Of a DNA stretch of 64,000 nt, positions 21,148 through 34,916 are shown piece by piece; within the stretch, counting starts at the first letter, position 1, and each line of letters begins with the position of its first letter. A program made the translations under genes and the position numbers. Under the pieces are notes generated by a model, which saw only the letters and a program-made list of their open reading frames with translations, made no database searches and had not been told where the DNA came from. This DNA is from Thuidium tamariscinum (Eukaryota > Streptophyta > Bryopsida > Hypnales > Thuidiaceae), in the NCBI GenBank assembly GCA_947034885.2, contig OX344751.2, positions 47,298,260 to 47,362,259 on the forward strand, written 5' to 3'.

Positions 21148-21340
21148 CACTACAAGTAATCCCTGTTATTTTTAGCGCAGCACGCCAGGTAGATTGTGTA
21201 GAGGCCGCGTTGCTGAAAACGTTGAAAAAACACAAGAAAACACAAAAAACGCGTTTTCTGTGTTTTTCAACGTTTTTAGCAACGTAGTTTCAACACAATC
21301 TACCTGATGTACTGCGTTGAAATTTACAGTGTTTTTAGTG
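21148..21340. mobile_element. CACTA-like foldback MITE (193 bp)
   Basis: It starts CACTACAAGTAATCCCTGTT and ends ...ACAGTGTTTTTAGTG, so both termini read CACTA inward. The two halves pair almost throughout: GCGCAGCACGCCAGGTAGAT and the following TGTGT pair with the region around ACACAATCTACCTG, and GCTGAAAACGTTGAA with CAACGTTTTTAGC. The centre is an A-rich loop near 21243. The flanks TTG/TTT are compatible with a 3-bp target duplication but are not identical. The terminus CACTACAAG is typical of CACTA elements. No coding capacity. Confidence 0.8.
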
Positions 21341-22459
21341 TTTTTCTTCTCGGTTTGTCATAGAATGTGATATTAAAGAAAAAGAGTAGTAATTTGCAAT
21401 CACTTTTGTAATATCACTTTTTACAAAGAGTGATATTATAAAAATAATGTAGTTGTTGCAATGAAGGTGATATTAAAGAGGATGCACAAGAAGATATAAT
21501 AGAGGTAGCAAATTCATTGGTTTGCTTGGCTTAACGTTTCTTTGCGCTTCTATGATTTGGTGCTTTTGTGAATTTTGAGCTTTTATGATATCAATTTTCT
21601 ATTGCTACTACCAAATGATTTTGAGAAATTTAATCAATTGAAGCAATTTCGGATTCCACAACAATTATATTGTTTACAAAGTTTTTGAGATTTATAAGTT
21701 TTTCTTTTCAATTCTTCAATGTAGGTTGCCATTTTTTGTAACAATAGAGTCAAATTTCTAATGCATTCTAATGTATGTATATCTTTTATAGTATTCACCA
21801 TTGTATATGTTTCATGCATCATTCATGCATCATTCAATAAATTTCTATTGTACATTAATTTTCAATATATGCTTAGTTATAAAAATAATAATACAAAGAT
21901 GTTAGTCATTTTTATTTTGAAAATTTATTAAAATTTTCGTTCTCCATTCTATCTAATACATAAAAATTCTTATAAAAATCTAATGATGAATGTGTAGCAT
22001 AGCAAGCACAAACTGCTAGTTTCCATAGAAATTTCATTCAAATAAAAATGTGTCTTAAAATAGTCTGTTTAAAGTGAAATTCTTTATGAAAGTAGATTCC
22101 CTTATGTATTATAACATGTCCAAATTTCACTTTATAATTTTAATTTTTCACTTGATAAGTTTGTTGTAACAAGTGTTTGTTTTACAATGACTTAGAAAAT
22201 TTGTTGGTAGCCCTAAAAATAGATCTTATCAAACTTTTTGAATATATCATATTGCTTGAACTAATTTAAACTTATGTTTGTATGCATATGCATAAACATT
22301 GGTCAAAACTTCATTCTAAATCTCTTCCTCATTGACTTATACTACTAATTAACAATAATCAAGTGATTTTATAGGTGATTCTTAAGGGCTAATATGTCTT
22401 GTTTTTATACCAATGTTACCATGTAAAGTTTAGCTGTTCATTTATTGGTAGGACCAATA
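21341..22459. other. AT-rich intergenic DNA
   Basis: Nothing recognisable. Confidence 0.4.
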
Positions 22460-22675
22460 AAATGAATTTTGGAAATTCCAACCTTATATCTTACAATCTA
22501 TATAGTAGAAATTTTTTACCTTTTTTTTACACGTATCCAAAGTACTATACTACAAGATCCTATGGTTATATGTATCAAAAGCTATTAATTTTTCTAAGGT
22601 TTGGTAGTTATACTAAAAATGGTAATTTTGAAGTTTTTACGGAAAAAAACATAGTCAAAAAACTTTTGGAGTTAA
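22460..22675 (+). repeat. Right-end fragment of a subfamily H TTAA element
   Basis: The order of blocks is that of 19550-19759: a TATCTTACAATCTATATAG-like block, then CTACAAGATCCTATGGTTA, then AACATAGTCAAAAAACTTTT, ending GGAG-TTAA. The left half of the element is missing or unrecognisable. Confidence 0.65.
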
Positions 22676-23828
22676 AATAGCAAAATCAAGTATAAAAACA
22701 AATTTAAAATTGGCCATTTGTAACAATTATATAGAAATAGTCATTTACCAAAGAACCACCAAAATAATGTTTTATTATATAGTCAAATTGAAGCTTACTT
22801 TATAGACTAATAAACTTTACTAAATTATTTATTCTTAGAATTCCTTTGGTTATTATCTACAAATCTATTAGAAGACCTCTTAATCTACATTTTAATTCAA
22901 ATTTTGTTTTGAGGGTAGTAAATAGTACAAAGAACCTTCAAATTAGCAAATGTTGTATAAAAACGGGGTTTATTTCTCAAAATTATCCACAAATTAGATA
23001 AGGTGTATAACAAACATGAATATTTTATTTTAAAAATCTCAAGTCATTTTGAGCCAAAATATAGAAGGTATGGCCCCAAAATAGTTTAGTACATGTTATG
23101 TGACACAACTTTGGGACAATTATTTTTTGTATTCTTTGTAGGGATAACATTTTCTTTTAAATCACAAACAAATGTTAATATTAAATTTTGAATCATGGGT
23201 TTATTTTTAAAAAATAGAGACTTAACATCAACATTATCAAACGTCCCTTGTACCTTCAACAAAATCATCAAAATACTTTTATTGAAAATAAATGATTGAA
23301 GAAAATGATTCACGTTACCACTAGTATATAGTCCTACAAGATGAAACTAAGTACTTTACTAAAGGATTAAACCAATATAATGTGTAGTGCATATAAAGAT
23401 GAATGCCAGTATTTCCTAGGATTACAAAAGTATTCAACTAATGTAAAATAAATATGCTTATACATACATGTCTTTATGGTTATATCATTTTGAACATATA
23501 TTTGAATAAAGTAAATGTTATTTCAAAACTAAAGTTTAAAATGAAAAATAAAAGTTTCTATTTTAAATTCAAAATAGAATTTCAAAATGAATATATATTT
23601 TTAAAACCAAACAATATGATGGTATAATATATATTTTGACTCTTAGAAATTACAATTGTAGTTATTCATCATTTTTTTAAAAGAAAGTTCAAAATGGGAT
23701 TTAAAATACAACTTGATTAGCCTTTTTATTATTTAGTTTAAAATACAAAATAATTATAGATATTTCAAAACTTATAATCAAAGATAAGCAAGGTACATCC
23801 TCTTTTTTGATGCATGGGTATAAAAGGA
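22676..23828. other. AT-rich intergenic DNA
   Basis: No gene recognised; a 75-codon minus-strand frame at 23086-23313 has no identifiable features. Confidence 0.4.
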
Positions 23829-24752
23829 TTAACCCTTAAAGTTTTATGATTATGTTTTAACCAAAATTGCTCCTAAATTGTCATTTCTAGGATAACTACC
23901 CAAATTTTTTTTTTTAAATTGGAATAATTTAACCATAGGATCGTTTAGGGAACTAATTTTTAAAAATGTAGAAAGAATTTCAGAAAATTTCACCATATAG
24001 ATTGTAAGATATTAGTGTTTGGAGTTGTAAAAATCCTTTTTTTATCATTGTAAAAATCTAGACAACTATGATTCATAAGGCCTCATTTGTATGAATGTTT
24101 TTCAATATGGTTGTTATTCTCTGGATTAATTCTTCAATTTAAGTTGGCTGTATGCTTGAAAATTTTCAAATCATTTGAAATTGTACAACATGTAAAAAAA
24201 AGTAAGTAGAAAAAAGTAGTGAACGATTCAAAATACTAAAATGTTAAGAATTTATTTGTTGAATTGAAAAATGCTAATTCCAATGGTACAAATGTTTCAA
24301 TAAACTATATATACCCTATTTTATTTTATTTTTTCAAATATATTGAAAATTGAGTAAAATAAAGGACTTCGAAGTTTTTGATAGAGAAAATAATCTATAA
24401 CTACCTAGAAACTAAAATTCTTTATAACTTTTGACTCATTGATCCAAATGGAGTGATTAAAAGCTTTCTACATATATATATAAACCTATAAAAATAATTT
24501 GAAATTTTTATTTCCAAAAAAGTGATTTCTTTAATCTACCCAAACTATCCAAGTTGAGAAACAAACAACATATTATGCAATAACTTTTCAACCATGTAGT
24601 CAGAAGTCATGAAAATTGTTGGGTTTTGAAGATACTCCTCATTTATACCTTCTATTAAAGTTTGGTTATAAACTAGGGAAATCCCTAGTCACACATACCT
24701 ACCCTAAATCACTATGTTGCTAGAAAAGGCCCTTTGGTCCTTTGGGGGTTAA
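23829..24752 (-). mobile_element. TTAA element, subfamily H, inverted (924 bp incl. both TTAA)
   Basis: It is bounded by TTAA-CCCTTAAAG and CTTTGGGGG-TTAA. Its contents match 17879-18360 plus 19295-19759 in reverse complement: the block with GTCATGAAAATTGTTGGG near 24610 corresponds to CCCAACAATTTTCATAAC near 18010. Confidence 0.75.
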
Positions 24753-25032
24753 GTTATTCAAAGAAATACAATAGTACTCCAAATTGTATATTGAACATCC
24801 CTATAAGCTATAAGTTGAATGCATGTAAACTTGAAGATATAAGTTTTATGGCCCTTTGAATTAGAAAAAGACATTAAATTTGGTCTTGAAACATTTTGGG
24901 AAATGAACAAGCAATTATTTCGAAAAACTAATAAATCTTAGTCAATATGTTTTAAAATGGTGTACCTTCAAATACAAAAAACCAAAAATAGTTTCATATT
25001 CATTTGAAAAGAATATAAAGTGGAAGATTCTA
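24753..25032. other. AT-rich spacer between TTAA elements
   Basis: No feature seen. Confidence 0.4.
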
Positions 25033-26695
25033 TTAACCCCTAAGTCCCTAAACTTTGTTTTTTGGCAATATAGCAATTTGGAACAACTCACTATAAATGG
25101 ACTCTTTATTTTTATTTTTAAAAATTTTCACAAAACATATGACCAAAGAGTTTCTTTAAGTCCCAACAATTTTCATAATTTTTGACTACATAGTTAAAAA
25201 GTTATGGCATGATATGTTGTTCTCTTTGAACAATGGGCAATGTAGACCAAAAAAAAGATTCTTTAAAAATTTCTTTTTGAATAAATAAAAATTCAAAATT
25301 GATTTAATAGATTTAAATCTATATGAAAAGATTTGAATCATTCCATTTCAATAAATGGGTCAAAAGTTATAAAGAATCTTAGTTTGGAGTAATTTGTAGA
25401 TAATTATAGAATCTCTACCTTATAATAAATATTTATTTAAATAATTTTTGTATATTTTTAAAGAATAAACCAAATTATAGGGTGGGGTCGTTGCAAGAAA
25501 CACCTACCAAAAAGCATAGCGTTTTACAACATAGTCTTTTTTTTTTCGGGAGTACTTTAAAATTAGAAAAATAAGTGAAAAATATGATTCATGTATAAAC
25601 CTTTAAGAAGAATATACCCTAGAAAGGAAAAGCATAGGAAAAATCTCTAAGTAGGAAATCCAGATAAGTGCAAAATCTCATGAAAATTAGTACTTCGACA
25701 TTTTAATTTGTAAAAAATAGTAAAATCAATTTTAAGAAAAACTAAAAATTGGCCATTTGAGGAAAGTTGATTTTGATGAGATTTGACCAAAAGTTCGATC
25801 TTAGAACCATTACCATTGTTCAAAAATTGCATGCCAAAAAAAAAAATTGTATTCATGTGGAGGATATAAAAAAACATATTTTTTAATTTTTTTTTTGAAT
25901 TTATAGGTTTTACACCTATGAAATAGACCATGAAAGTTTCGTCATCAAATCATTAAATTTAGACACTACAAACGTAATGATAAACATAAACGTAATTTTG
26001 TGATGCTCAACAAAAATGTTCTTTAAATATAAAATGATTTTTTTTAATTTCTGAAAAATAAGGGATCTAATAAACTTCAAGTTAGGTATGTTCAATAAAA
26101 ATTTCATTTTCATTGGACTTAATCTCCAAAAGTTATTGTAGACAACAAAAAAGTGGTTCAAATTGTGACATGAAATAGGACAGGTGTTTCTTGCAATGAC
26201 CAACTGGTGTTTATTTATTACAATATTTTAACCATTGAGATTGGTATTTTTCATTTTTATAAATAAATTTTTTATAATTAGTATTTTAAAGCATTTTTTA
26301 GTTATTTTTACTTACTATTTTTTGTTTCTATATGTTGATTAGTTCCAAATGATTTGAAATTTTTTCAACATATAGCCAACTTACATTGTAAAATGAATTC
26401 AAAGAGTAATCATCATTTTGAGTATTTTTTCATACAAATGTCACCTTGTAAAGTGTAGGTGACCATGTATTTGTAGGGAAAAAAATGATTTTTTCTATTT
26501 CAAATGTTAATATTTTACAATCTATATGGTGAGAATTTCTGAAATTTTTTCCACATCTTTTCAAACCATGGAAATACAAGATCCTCTGGTTAAATATGTC
26601 AACAAATGTTTTAAAAAAAAAATTGCACTTGTATTAAAAATCACACTTTTTGAGTTTTTTTGGTGGAAACATAGTTAAGAACCTTTAGGGGTTAA
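25033..26695 (+). mobile_element. TTAA element, subfamily H, interrupted by another TIR element
   Basis: It begins TTAA-CCCCTAAGTCC and ends CCTTTAGGGG-TTAA. Subtracting the 716-bp element at 25486-26201 leaves 947 bp, the same size as the other subfamily H copies (924 and ~955). It keeps the single TTAA at 26228-26231 that serves as the empty site for the subfamily I insertion at 18365. Confidence 0.8.
25486..26201. mobile_element. Non-autonomous TIR element, family A relative, nested
   Basis: The left end reads GGTCGTTGCAAGAAACACCT. The right end reads, in reverse complement, GGTCATTGCAAGAAACACCT, one mismatch in 20. The core GTCGTTGCAAG is shared with the ends of 677-1776. No clean target duplication is visible. 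The interior is AT-rich with no convincing gene. Confidence 0.75.
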
Positions 26696-27379
26696 ATTAA
26701 AAATAAAACTTATACATTAATAATATTTGGGAGAATTTTAAATTAATTGATTCCAATGATAAGAATGATATAATAAATAATTAGTATCCTTTATTTAATT
26801 TTTGGATATTTTAAAATTCAAAAGAAAACTTCATATGTTTAGGATACATTTATGGTTGTTGGCAAAATGAAACACCTTATAACTTTAGTCCTACTATTTG
26901 TAATTGAATGATCTAAGAATCTGTTGACCACTAAAGGACCCTAGATAGTTTTCGGGTCAAGAAACATTCAAAACAGTCATTTCTATTCAATGGATCAAAG
27001 AACTTAAATTTGTTTTCCATATCTAACCTTAGAGGCTTATACTACACTTGAATTTAAATTGATAGAAGAAATTTCAAAAACTTTGACTAGATAGATTTTT
27101 GGATATTTATAGTCAAGGTTGAGGAAGAAGCACTAGAAGAGGTTTTCTTTGTAGCTTAATTGACAAGGTTTTTTGGATTCAAATATTTGTACTATTTATT
27201 TCATTATTTTCCTGATTGTTTATGTTGAAGGCACAAGTTAATAATATATAAAGGAAACATTCACAAACCAATCCTTCATTTCCACTCATTAAAAAATCAT
27301 TAGGTATAGCTTAGTTTAGGGTTTAGGTGCAAGATTTTAGCATTAGAATGAAGAAAAATGTTTTGTTTTTCATAGGTAT
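26696..27379. other. AT-rich intergenic DNA
   Basis: No gene or defined repeat seen. Confidence 0.4.
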
Positions 27380-27910
27380 ATATTATATTTGTCTATGGTA
27401 TATGAAAGAATTTAATTCATTACATTGTTTAGATATATGATGTAAAAGTTATAGAGCTTTTTGTTTTGAAGATAATAAAACATACTTCTTCTAAAAACAT
27501 GTACTAAATTTGTTTCTAAATTCATTTTTTCAATTTTTTTTAAAATAACAAGTTCTACAAAGTTTTTCTTGCTTACTAAAACAATGCCACTATTTGAATT
27601 AGTATATTTAAATTCCACCTTAGTGCTATTGATGATTTAATTTTTCCTTCATTGTTGAATTTATTCTTACTTAAAATCTTCTTAGAGAATGAAAATCAAA
27701 TCTGTATATTAATTTGTTTTTTCAAAATTCTAATTTCAATTATTTGTTGCAGAAAGACTCTAAATTTCAAAGAAGATTTCAACTCTTACAATTAAAAAAA
27801 AAATTAAAAAAATCTTATTTTCATTATTTTAAACACAATTTTCATGCAAACTATGCTTTTAAATGTTTGAAATTTCTTCCATGCATTGACATGTTAGTTG
27901 GGTGTAAGAT
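27380..27910 (+). repeat. Partial copy of a subfamily I TTAA element
   Basis: The blocks around 27600-27720 (ACCTTAGTGCTATTGATGA, then AGAGAATGAAAATCAA) follow the order of 18845-18935 in the intact copy. The ends with TTAA/CCCC are not visible. A 12-base G run follows at 27929. Confidence 0.5.
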
Positions 27911-30060
27911 TGTATCAATAAATAAAAGGGGGGGGGGGGAAGTAAATTTTAAGGTGTTTTTATTTTTGCAATGGAAATGGTACTGTTGAAATTTTTTTTT
28001 TAACTTAGCAAGGTTTTAGTTTTTCTAAAGATATTAAACACCAAAATTTTCTTGGAGAAATAATCAAATACAAAATGAACAACTGCAAAATAAAGGATAG
28101 TTTTCTACATATCCCCCTAAGTGATTAAATAGTATGATGATTATCTTCTTATACAAAGACTATTGCCTAAATTTAAATAGATTCATTAAATTGGACTTAT
28201 ATACAAGTTAGATAAATGAACTTATTAAAGATAGTTAATCTTACAAGTTATTTGATCTTCTTCAAAGTGATAATACTTTTTTTCAATTATTAGTTATTCC
28301 ATCTTAAATTGAATAAATTTTCATGAAAAATTAGGTTATGGAATAGAGAACAAAGTGAAAGTGTTGCAACATTGTGTATTTCCTTGAATTTACAAAGAAA
28401 AATATATATTATTTGTTCTTTAATGGAAATGTACTTAAGAAGAAGTTAATACTAAGAAAATACTCCCCGTATCCAAAACAATCTTTTAGGTGGACAAAAA
28501 TGTTTAAGATTCTAAATTCTAAATTTTTTTTTTCACTAATTCAATCCATTTAGGAATTTTAGGTAGAGATTCATTGGATTCTTTTCATATTGAAGCTTAG
28601 AGTTTTAGAACCCACTTAGAACTATAGCATTAACTATATTACAAAAAAATTAAAGGATAGTAGGCAATCATTTTGAGAGGAAGGAATAAATTTGTATCAA
28701 AATTTCTAATCAGAGTTATTTAGATAATGTATAGTTATGTATCTTAAAACAAAAAGCCTATATATTTTCCATTTAAAGTCTAAACCTAAAATTTTGGAAG
28801 GTTTAACTTCTTAAATTGTTTTTCAATATATCTACTTTGAATGGTAAGTAAAATTGACATTTAATTCAAATCATTTTATATTTTATTCTTAGAATTGACA
28901 TTTAATTCAAATCATTTTATATATATTTTTGGAAGTTTACAAAATTAGATATGAAATTTTAAAGTTGAATTTGTATAAGACTACAACTTTAAAGAATGGA
29001 TTAGATGATTATGAAAACCATTTATTTTTATACCATGGTAATTAATAGTTTATACTAATCCAAAAGCACTCATTAGGAGTCAAACTATTGTAGAAGATCT
29101 CCACTTTTGACTCAAAATTCAAAGGATGATTAGTTGTACTATTGTCCCACTTAGAAAGATATTGTATCTTCCATTGGATACTAAATATTTGTGTTGGTGT
29201 TTATATAATAAATTGATTGTCCACTTCTTTAAATTTATATTATTTGTACATTATCAAAAGCTATGAAAAAGCAACGTATACAAATAGTGTACAATTAAAT
29301 GGAGATGATTTTAGAGCCTAAACACTTTTAAAACCTCCTACCTTTATTGGTCATTTTTGAACTAAATCTAAGAAAAACTACTAAAGTAGAAACTTAAGAA
29401 ACCCTTGAACCAAAAAGTATATTTTCTTTTTAGGCCAATTGAAGTTTATTAGTTTAGATTGAATTCACCAAAGTACATTTGATGACTTTAATCATTGAAG
29501 AGATTTGAAGGCAATTGAAGACTACATGTTTTTCTAAAATGCCACATCACTAGTATAACGTGGTTGAGAGATTGCCACATTAAAATTTTTTAATTTAATT
29601 TAATTTAAATTAATTTTTAATTATTTATCAAATATTTGTTAGATAAAATATAATTTATTTTTTTCATTTTTTTAACTCTTTTTAGAATTTTTGGGAGAAG
29701 ATTTTCTTAATTATTTATTTCAAAATTTTTAAAAAATTTAGCTAATAAGATTGATTCAAAGTATTCTAACAATACAAGGAATGAGTTGCAACCTAATCCT
29801 AAAACAAGTTTCTTTTGTGGGCTTGTATGTCATTTATCTAAAGTTTGATTTTAGTCAAATTTAATGAATTTTTTTTCCTTGAATTCTACTTATTATTATA
29901 AATTTTTCATTTCAATCCAAATAATTTTTAATGTTTGGTTGCAATTCAAAGTTCAAATTCAACAATTTTGGATTACAATCAACTTTTCCATCTTGTTTGT
30001 AAATAATAACCTAATTTTGAGGCTTTGTGAATGTCAACAGATTGAGAGTCTAATAGCTTG
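27911..30060. other. AT-rich intergenic DNA
   Basis: I see no gene. A short direct duplication near 28855-28925 repeats the words AATTGACATTTAATTCAAAT. A G homopolymer of 12 lies near 27929-27940. Confidence 0.4.
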
Positions 30061-30760
30061 TAGCACATCTTAATACAATGATTTGACATCCATCTTCCAA
30101 CAAGAAATTGCAACCATTGATGTTTGCCTATGCTAATCGAGCAGATTTGGTGTTTGTGGGGGTAGGCTCTTACACAACACCAAACATTAGGGGCAAGTAA
30201 ATTTCAAAGGCATGTCATAGCTTGGCCTGGTTGCAACCGGTCAAGAAGCAAGAAGCACAAATATCACAGTGTGTGCTCAACCTTGAGCTATTCCCTTTGT
30301 TGAGACCTCTTGGAAGAATACTGATGTTTACGATGTTGAGAGCTATTGCATCCTCTAGAGGGACCCTTAATAAATAGGGGGTCAAAAAATGACTTGTTCA
30401 TACATTATATAGAAAATCTTCACAAAGTAAGTTTCAGGAATATTTACCCTACCTATTTGATTGTAAGGAGAAATAATTTATTACACAATGACTTTTTATA
30501 CATCCAATCTAAAAGTCTTAACATTACATTCTGTAGTAGTTTGTCACACTGCCTCCCACCGGTTGAAATGGTGTGGAATATTCCACACCATTCCATCCAG
30601 TACCAATGGTATTCCACACCATTTAGTAACTAAAGTTGCAACTCCAAGAAATTAGGTGATGGGGACTTCACCAAGGGGAAGGTAGTCCATGGGCTACTAA
30701 ATGTTATGAACCTAGGAACGCTATTGGCACCATTTTTTGCATCTAGCAAACTTTCCTAGG
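30061..30760. other. GC-richer island, unidentified
   Basis: Base composition rises relative to the flanks and several short frames open on the plus strand, but I recognise no protein. The stretch contains the perfect palindrome at 30567-30592. Confidence 0.35.
30567..30592. repeat. Perfect 26-bp palindrome with a third half-copy
   Basis: The arm AATGGTGTGGAAT is followed directly by its reverse complement with no spacer. A near copy of the same module, AATGGTATTCCACACCATT, follows at 30605-30623. Confidence 0.85.
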
Positions 30761-30829
30761 TTGATAGATAGGCTTGGTAGTAGTTTTTTTACCTATAATT
30801 TTTTGAAAGACCTTTTATGTTGAATTACA

Positions 30830-31430
30830 AAGAGTTTCCAATTGAGTGTGTAGTCTAACTAATGTTTGTATTCATGTAATTTTGAAAAAATTATAGAAAA
30901 CAAATGGCAAAATTTACCATTGTAGTGTGTTTTGAAAAATTTAGAAAATTTGAAAATATCTCCTTGAAATTGACATTTTGTGAGTTGAAGCCTACTAATG
31001 AAATGAAGGTCTTTTCTTCTAGTTTCTGCTCTAATTGGAATTTTAGAAAAATTTATAATATTGAATATTTTATTGCAATTTGAATTCTGGATACATTTTT
31101 AATGTTTACTATAACCAATAAATAGGTGGACATAGAAGTTGAGTTTTCACCATGGTGTTTATTAGTACAATTTACACACATTGTGAAATTTTCAGATTTT
31201 TTGAGGTAGTTTTCTATTTTCTATGATTTTTTCTTCATTTTTTCTTCAAAAAATTTCCTAAAAATCTATTTTCCTCAAAAAAATCTGAAAATTCTATGGA
31301 GTGCAGGAGACATGTACTTCCATCTTTGGAAAAAAATCATACTTGATTGGTTCCTAAATGGTATGAAATTGAGTGACTAGTAAGGGGCTTCTAACCATTG
31401 GTCCTAGGACATTAAACCCTATAATCAAAA
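30830..31430. repeat. Inverted copy of the dispersed repeat at 14480-14980
   Basis: Block order matches the reverse complement of 14480-14980, including the GAAATTTTCAGATTTTTTGA block and the segment ending near GGACATTAAACCC, which resembles the TTAA/CCC terminus. Confidence 0.55.
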
Positions 31431-31876
31431 CCAATGTGGTGTAGGTAAATTGAGCTCCCAATGGATAAAACTTGTTTTATCAAGGGTTGAAGAGGTTTTT
31501 GGGGTTTATTTTTTGTTGAATTTTTTGGTTGTGATAAGGTCCTTCCTTGCTAATTTGGGATCTTCAAATCCACATATGAATTTCGAATTTGAAGAAAATA
31601 GATTTGGAAAAATATAAAAAAAATATAGTGTTTACCTTGGAGTAAGTCCAACTATGCCCCGTAAATTTTGTTTATAGGATTTAACGTAGCGCGTAGTTGT
31701 CATAGGCCCATCCTTTTAAGGACTAAACAAAAGAACTATCAAAGGATTATATATAGTAATGTTCACTACAACAATGATGCTAATTCAGGACTGTTGGCCC
31801 TCCTGTATCTGTAAGATGTATTTCATTCAAAGTATCAAATAGGGCAATAGAAAAAGTTTTCTAAACACTATTAAGT

Positions 31877-32150
31877 GGAGTGTATAGGGTTTGGGCCTAT
31901 AGCAAAGTACTTGTAGGTGTACAATTACAATACTTTATAAGATAAATATAAATATGTTTAAAATTTTATTGTTTAAGTTTTTTATTTATTTTTATTAAAT
32001 GTTCAAATATTCCCCCCTACTATAAAATATGTAATTCATCTAGGATATTGAATAATGCAAGTGAATAGATAAAGCTTCCTAAATCCTATAGAGTGGATCA
32101 TGTAGAGTTTAGGCCTATAGCGGTGCAATGTTAGGTGAGTAGCTGTAGTC
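31877..32150 (+). repeat. Two degenerate copies of the double-hairpin repeat
   Basis: At ~31877-31935 and ~32078-32150 the order TAGGGTTTGGGCCTATAGC or TAGAGTTTAGGCCTATAGC, then a GTAGGTG/TTAGGTG block, then a TACAATTACAA or GTAGCTGTAG block follows the copy at 16816. Stem pairing is partly lost. Copy 3 is followed, like copy 1, by TTAGGGTTGAT. Confidence 0.6.
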
Positions 32151-34916
32151 CTCTATAGGATAAGTAAAGAGGACTTTAGGGTTGATTGTCCAATTTTTTT
32201 TGAATTTATTTATTTTTTAAATGTTTAGATATCGGTTGGGTGGACAAGACAAGTGTTATTGATTTGTTGGATAATGAAGTAGGGTAGGAAAGCACTCGCC
32301 TAGATATTCTTTTATTAATTGCAACTAAGGTCAATGTTGCTAGAGGTATCCAACTATCCTAAGACTCTTAAGACTTTTAGGGATTAAAGCATTTTTTAAA
32401 TGTAGGATTTTTATTTGTGGAGAATATATTAATTGGTGTATGATTTTTTATATTTGGATTTGACAATTACACCCTCAAAGTTTGATTTGATATCAAATAT
32501 TTCACTTTCTACAAACTTCTAAGGTTAGAAAAACAAATTAGAATTAATAAATTCAATGATGAATTCCTAAATGTTTTAAGCTTATAAATAAAATATTTTA
32601 TATATATATATATATTACATCCATAACAAAAATTGAAACTCCTCTAATGTTTATTCACATTAAACATTATTTTTTATCATTGATATATAGTATATTCTTT
32701 GGGAAATTTATATTAATGAATCTTGAATAGTTATAAGCTATAAGGAAGGATGTCTTCTAAAGTGTAAACCAATGACTCAATTGCATAAATTTAAAAATGT
32801 CTTCATCTCTATATGAATTGATTTTTTATATAAGTTCTATAGTGCATTGAAAAGAGATAACCCCACTATTCTAATTTCAAGTATATTATAAAGGCTACTC
32901 CATATCTTTCAAGAACTATAAAGGCATGCTTCAATTGTGATTCTACCTCTTCCTTTAGTATCAAACAATTCCAGTAACTAAATTAAAATGATGACCCCTC
33001 TTATAATGCACTTTTATAATTATGCATAGATTAAAACATTTATATTTATTGTACAGAATTATAGGAGCCTTAGAATAAACTAACTAAAGTTGAGGAGATT
33101 GATGACCCATAAATGGTATTAAAACCAAGGTTATAATATAATTTCAAATGTAAAGTCAAATGGATTGTTCACTTAAAAACCTTAGTATTTTAAACTATTA
33201 AACATTTTTTAACAAAACAAATAGTAATACAATGTCATGTAATATAAAATATAATAAAGGTTATATGACATAATTTCAAATGTAAAGGTATAGAAGTGCT
33301 AGATTGTAAAATTGAGTACTTTTAGTTAAAATTAAAACTAAACATTTTAAAACACTTCTAATAGGAATTCTAAATCAAATGTATTACCATGCCTTTAAAA
33401 TCACATAGTGTGCAAAATGTTAATACACATCAAATGAATGTAAATTAGGTTTTATTTTTGAACCACCAAAGTAGTATATTATAATATACAATTTTTTCCA
33501 TTCTTATTATATATAAAAGTATAAAATTTAGAAGTTTCTTTTTTGACTTGAAAAACAATTTTCAATATCCAAGCATTCAATGATTGTTAATTAAAGTAAT
33601 ATATTAATTCTTTATTATTTAACCATTCATTTATTAGTATGATTATTTTATACATTGACATCAATAGTAACTTAAAGTATAAAATCAATGTTTGTATAGA
33701 ATCATTTTGCTTTATAACCAGAGAATTCTCTTTTATAAGAATTGAGGTATAAGTGTACAATATAAGATTTTTGAAATGGATGTAGCAATCAATGATAACG
33801 TTTGAGTTTGAACAATATACTATAGTGTTTTTATATTAAGGCTACTTAGGGTTTTACAATTTTGTTACCTCTAAATATTATTATAAAATATTGGCTTTAT
33901 AGAATGTTTATTTTAAAGAGTTTTTCTATGTGGGTAGGCATTTATTATATCCTAATTTCTTTTATATTGTAAATTTAGGTTCAAAGTCATATCTATTTAT
34001 ATGTAAATTTGATTTAATAGAGAATTTTCTAAAAAGATTTTCATAATAATTTATAAAACTACCAAGGAATGACAAATGTACTTTGAAATCAAAATTGATT
34101 TCAAAATAAGATATTTTGAATTCATTCAACAATTGTTTAATTAGAGGATTTAAAAAAATCAAATGTATTAATTTCTATTCAAAGTTCTAAATATTATTAA
34201 GGTGCACATTTATTTTAACAATATTTTTTCATTCTCTGTCTACAATTACATTTTAAAACATTGAATGATACAAAATTTTTACAATGTATTGGCCCAATAT
34301 AATAAAATCCACCATATGTACATTTTTGGTATTTAGTTGTTATTTAATTGATACAAGTATATTAACTAATGAATATGGATCTTATAATCAAAGTATTTAA
34401 ATGTCTTTATTCCTAAAGCCCTAAGGCTTTTTCTCCATCTTAAGTCATTGAAATCTACTACCTCTATAGTAAGGACTGGAACAAAATTTCAATGTTATTT
34501 TGCATATCTAATTCTAGGATCTTCTACTAAGTAATAAAAGTCCAAGAATGTGTGGAGGAAATTCAAATCACTCTAATCATGTATATAACAAGATTTTTAC
34601 ATATAAAGCAAAAGAAATAAGCTTTTTAGCAAGCTATTCAATTACATTTTCTAGCTTTCAACTTATTCAATTTAAACAAATTTGTTGTAATGATTTGTAA
34701 TTCTAATAATCAACAATAAACAATTGAATTGAGGATTTATAATTAAAAAAATCCTAAATAGAACATTGAATTTTAGCCATTAAAAATTTATTAAATAGTA
34801 GGGAGTTCAAGATTAAAGGTAAAACAAAATCATTAATGAATCTAAAATGATTTTGAACACATTAATATCAATGTTGAGATTGTTTAAGCTATAAATGTTA
34901 ACCTTCTAAAATCCTT
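32151..34916. other. AT-rich intergenic DNA
   Basis: No gene is seen. A short TA microsatellite lies near 32598-32615. Confidence 0.4.

Noticed and set aside
27929-27940. Run of 12 G as a possible regulatory or quadruplex signal
   Set aside because: A single homopolymer with no partner runs; more likely replication slippage or a sequencing artefact.
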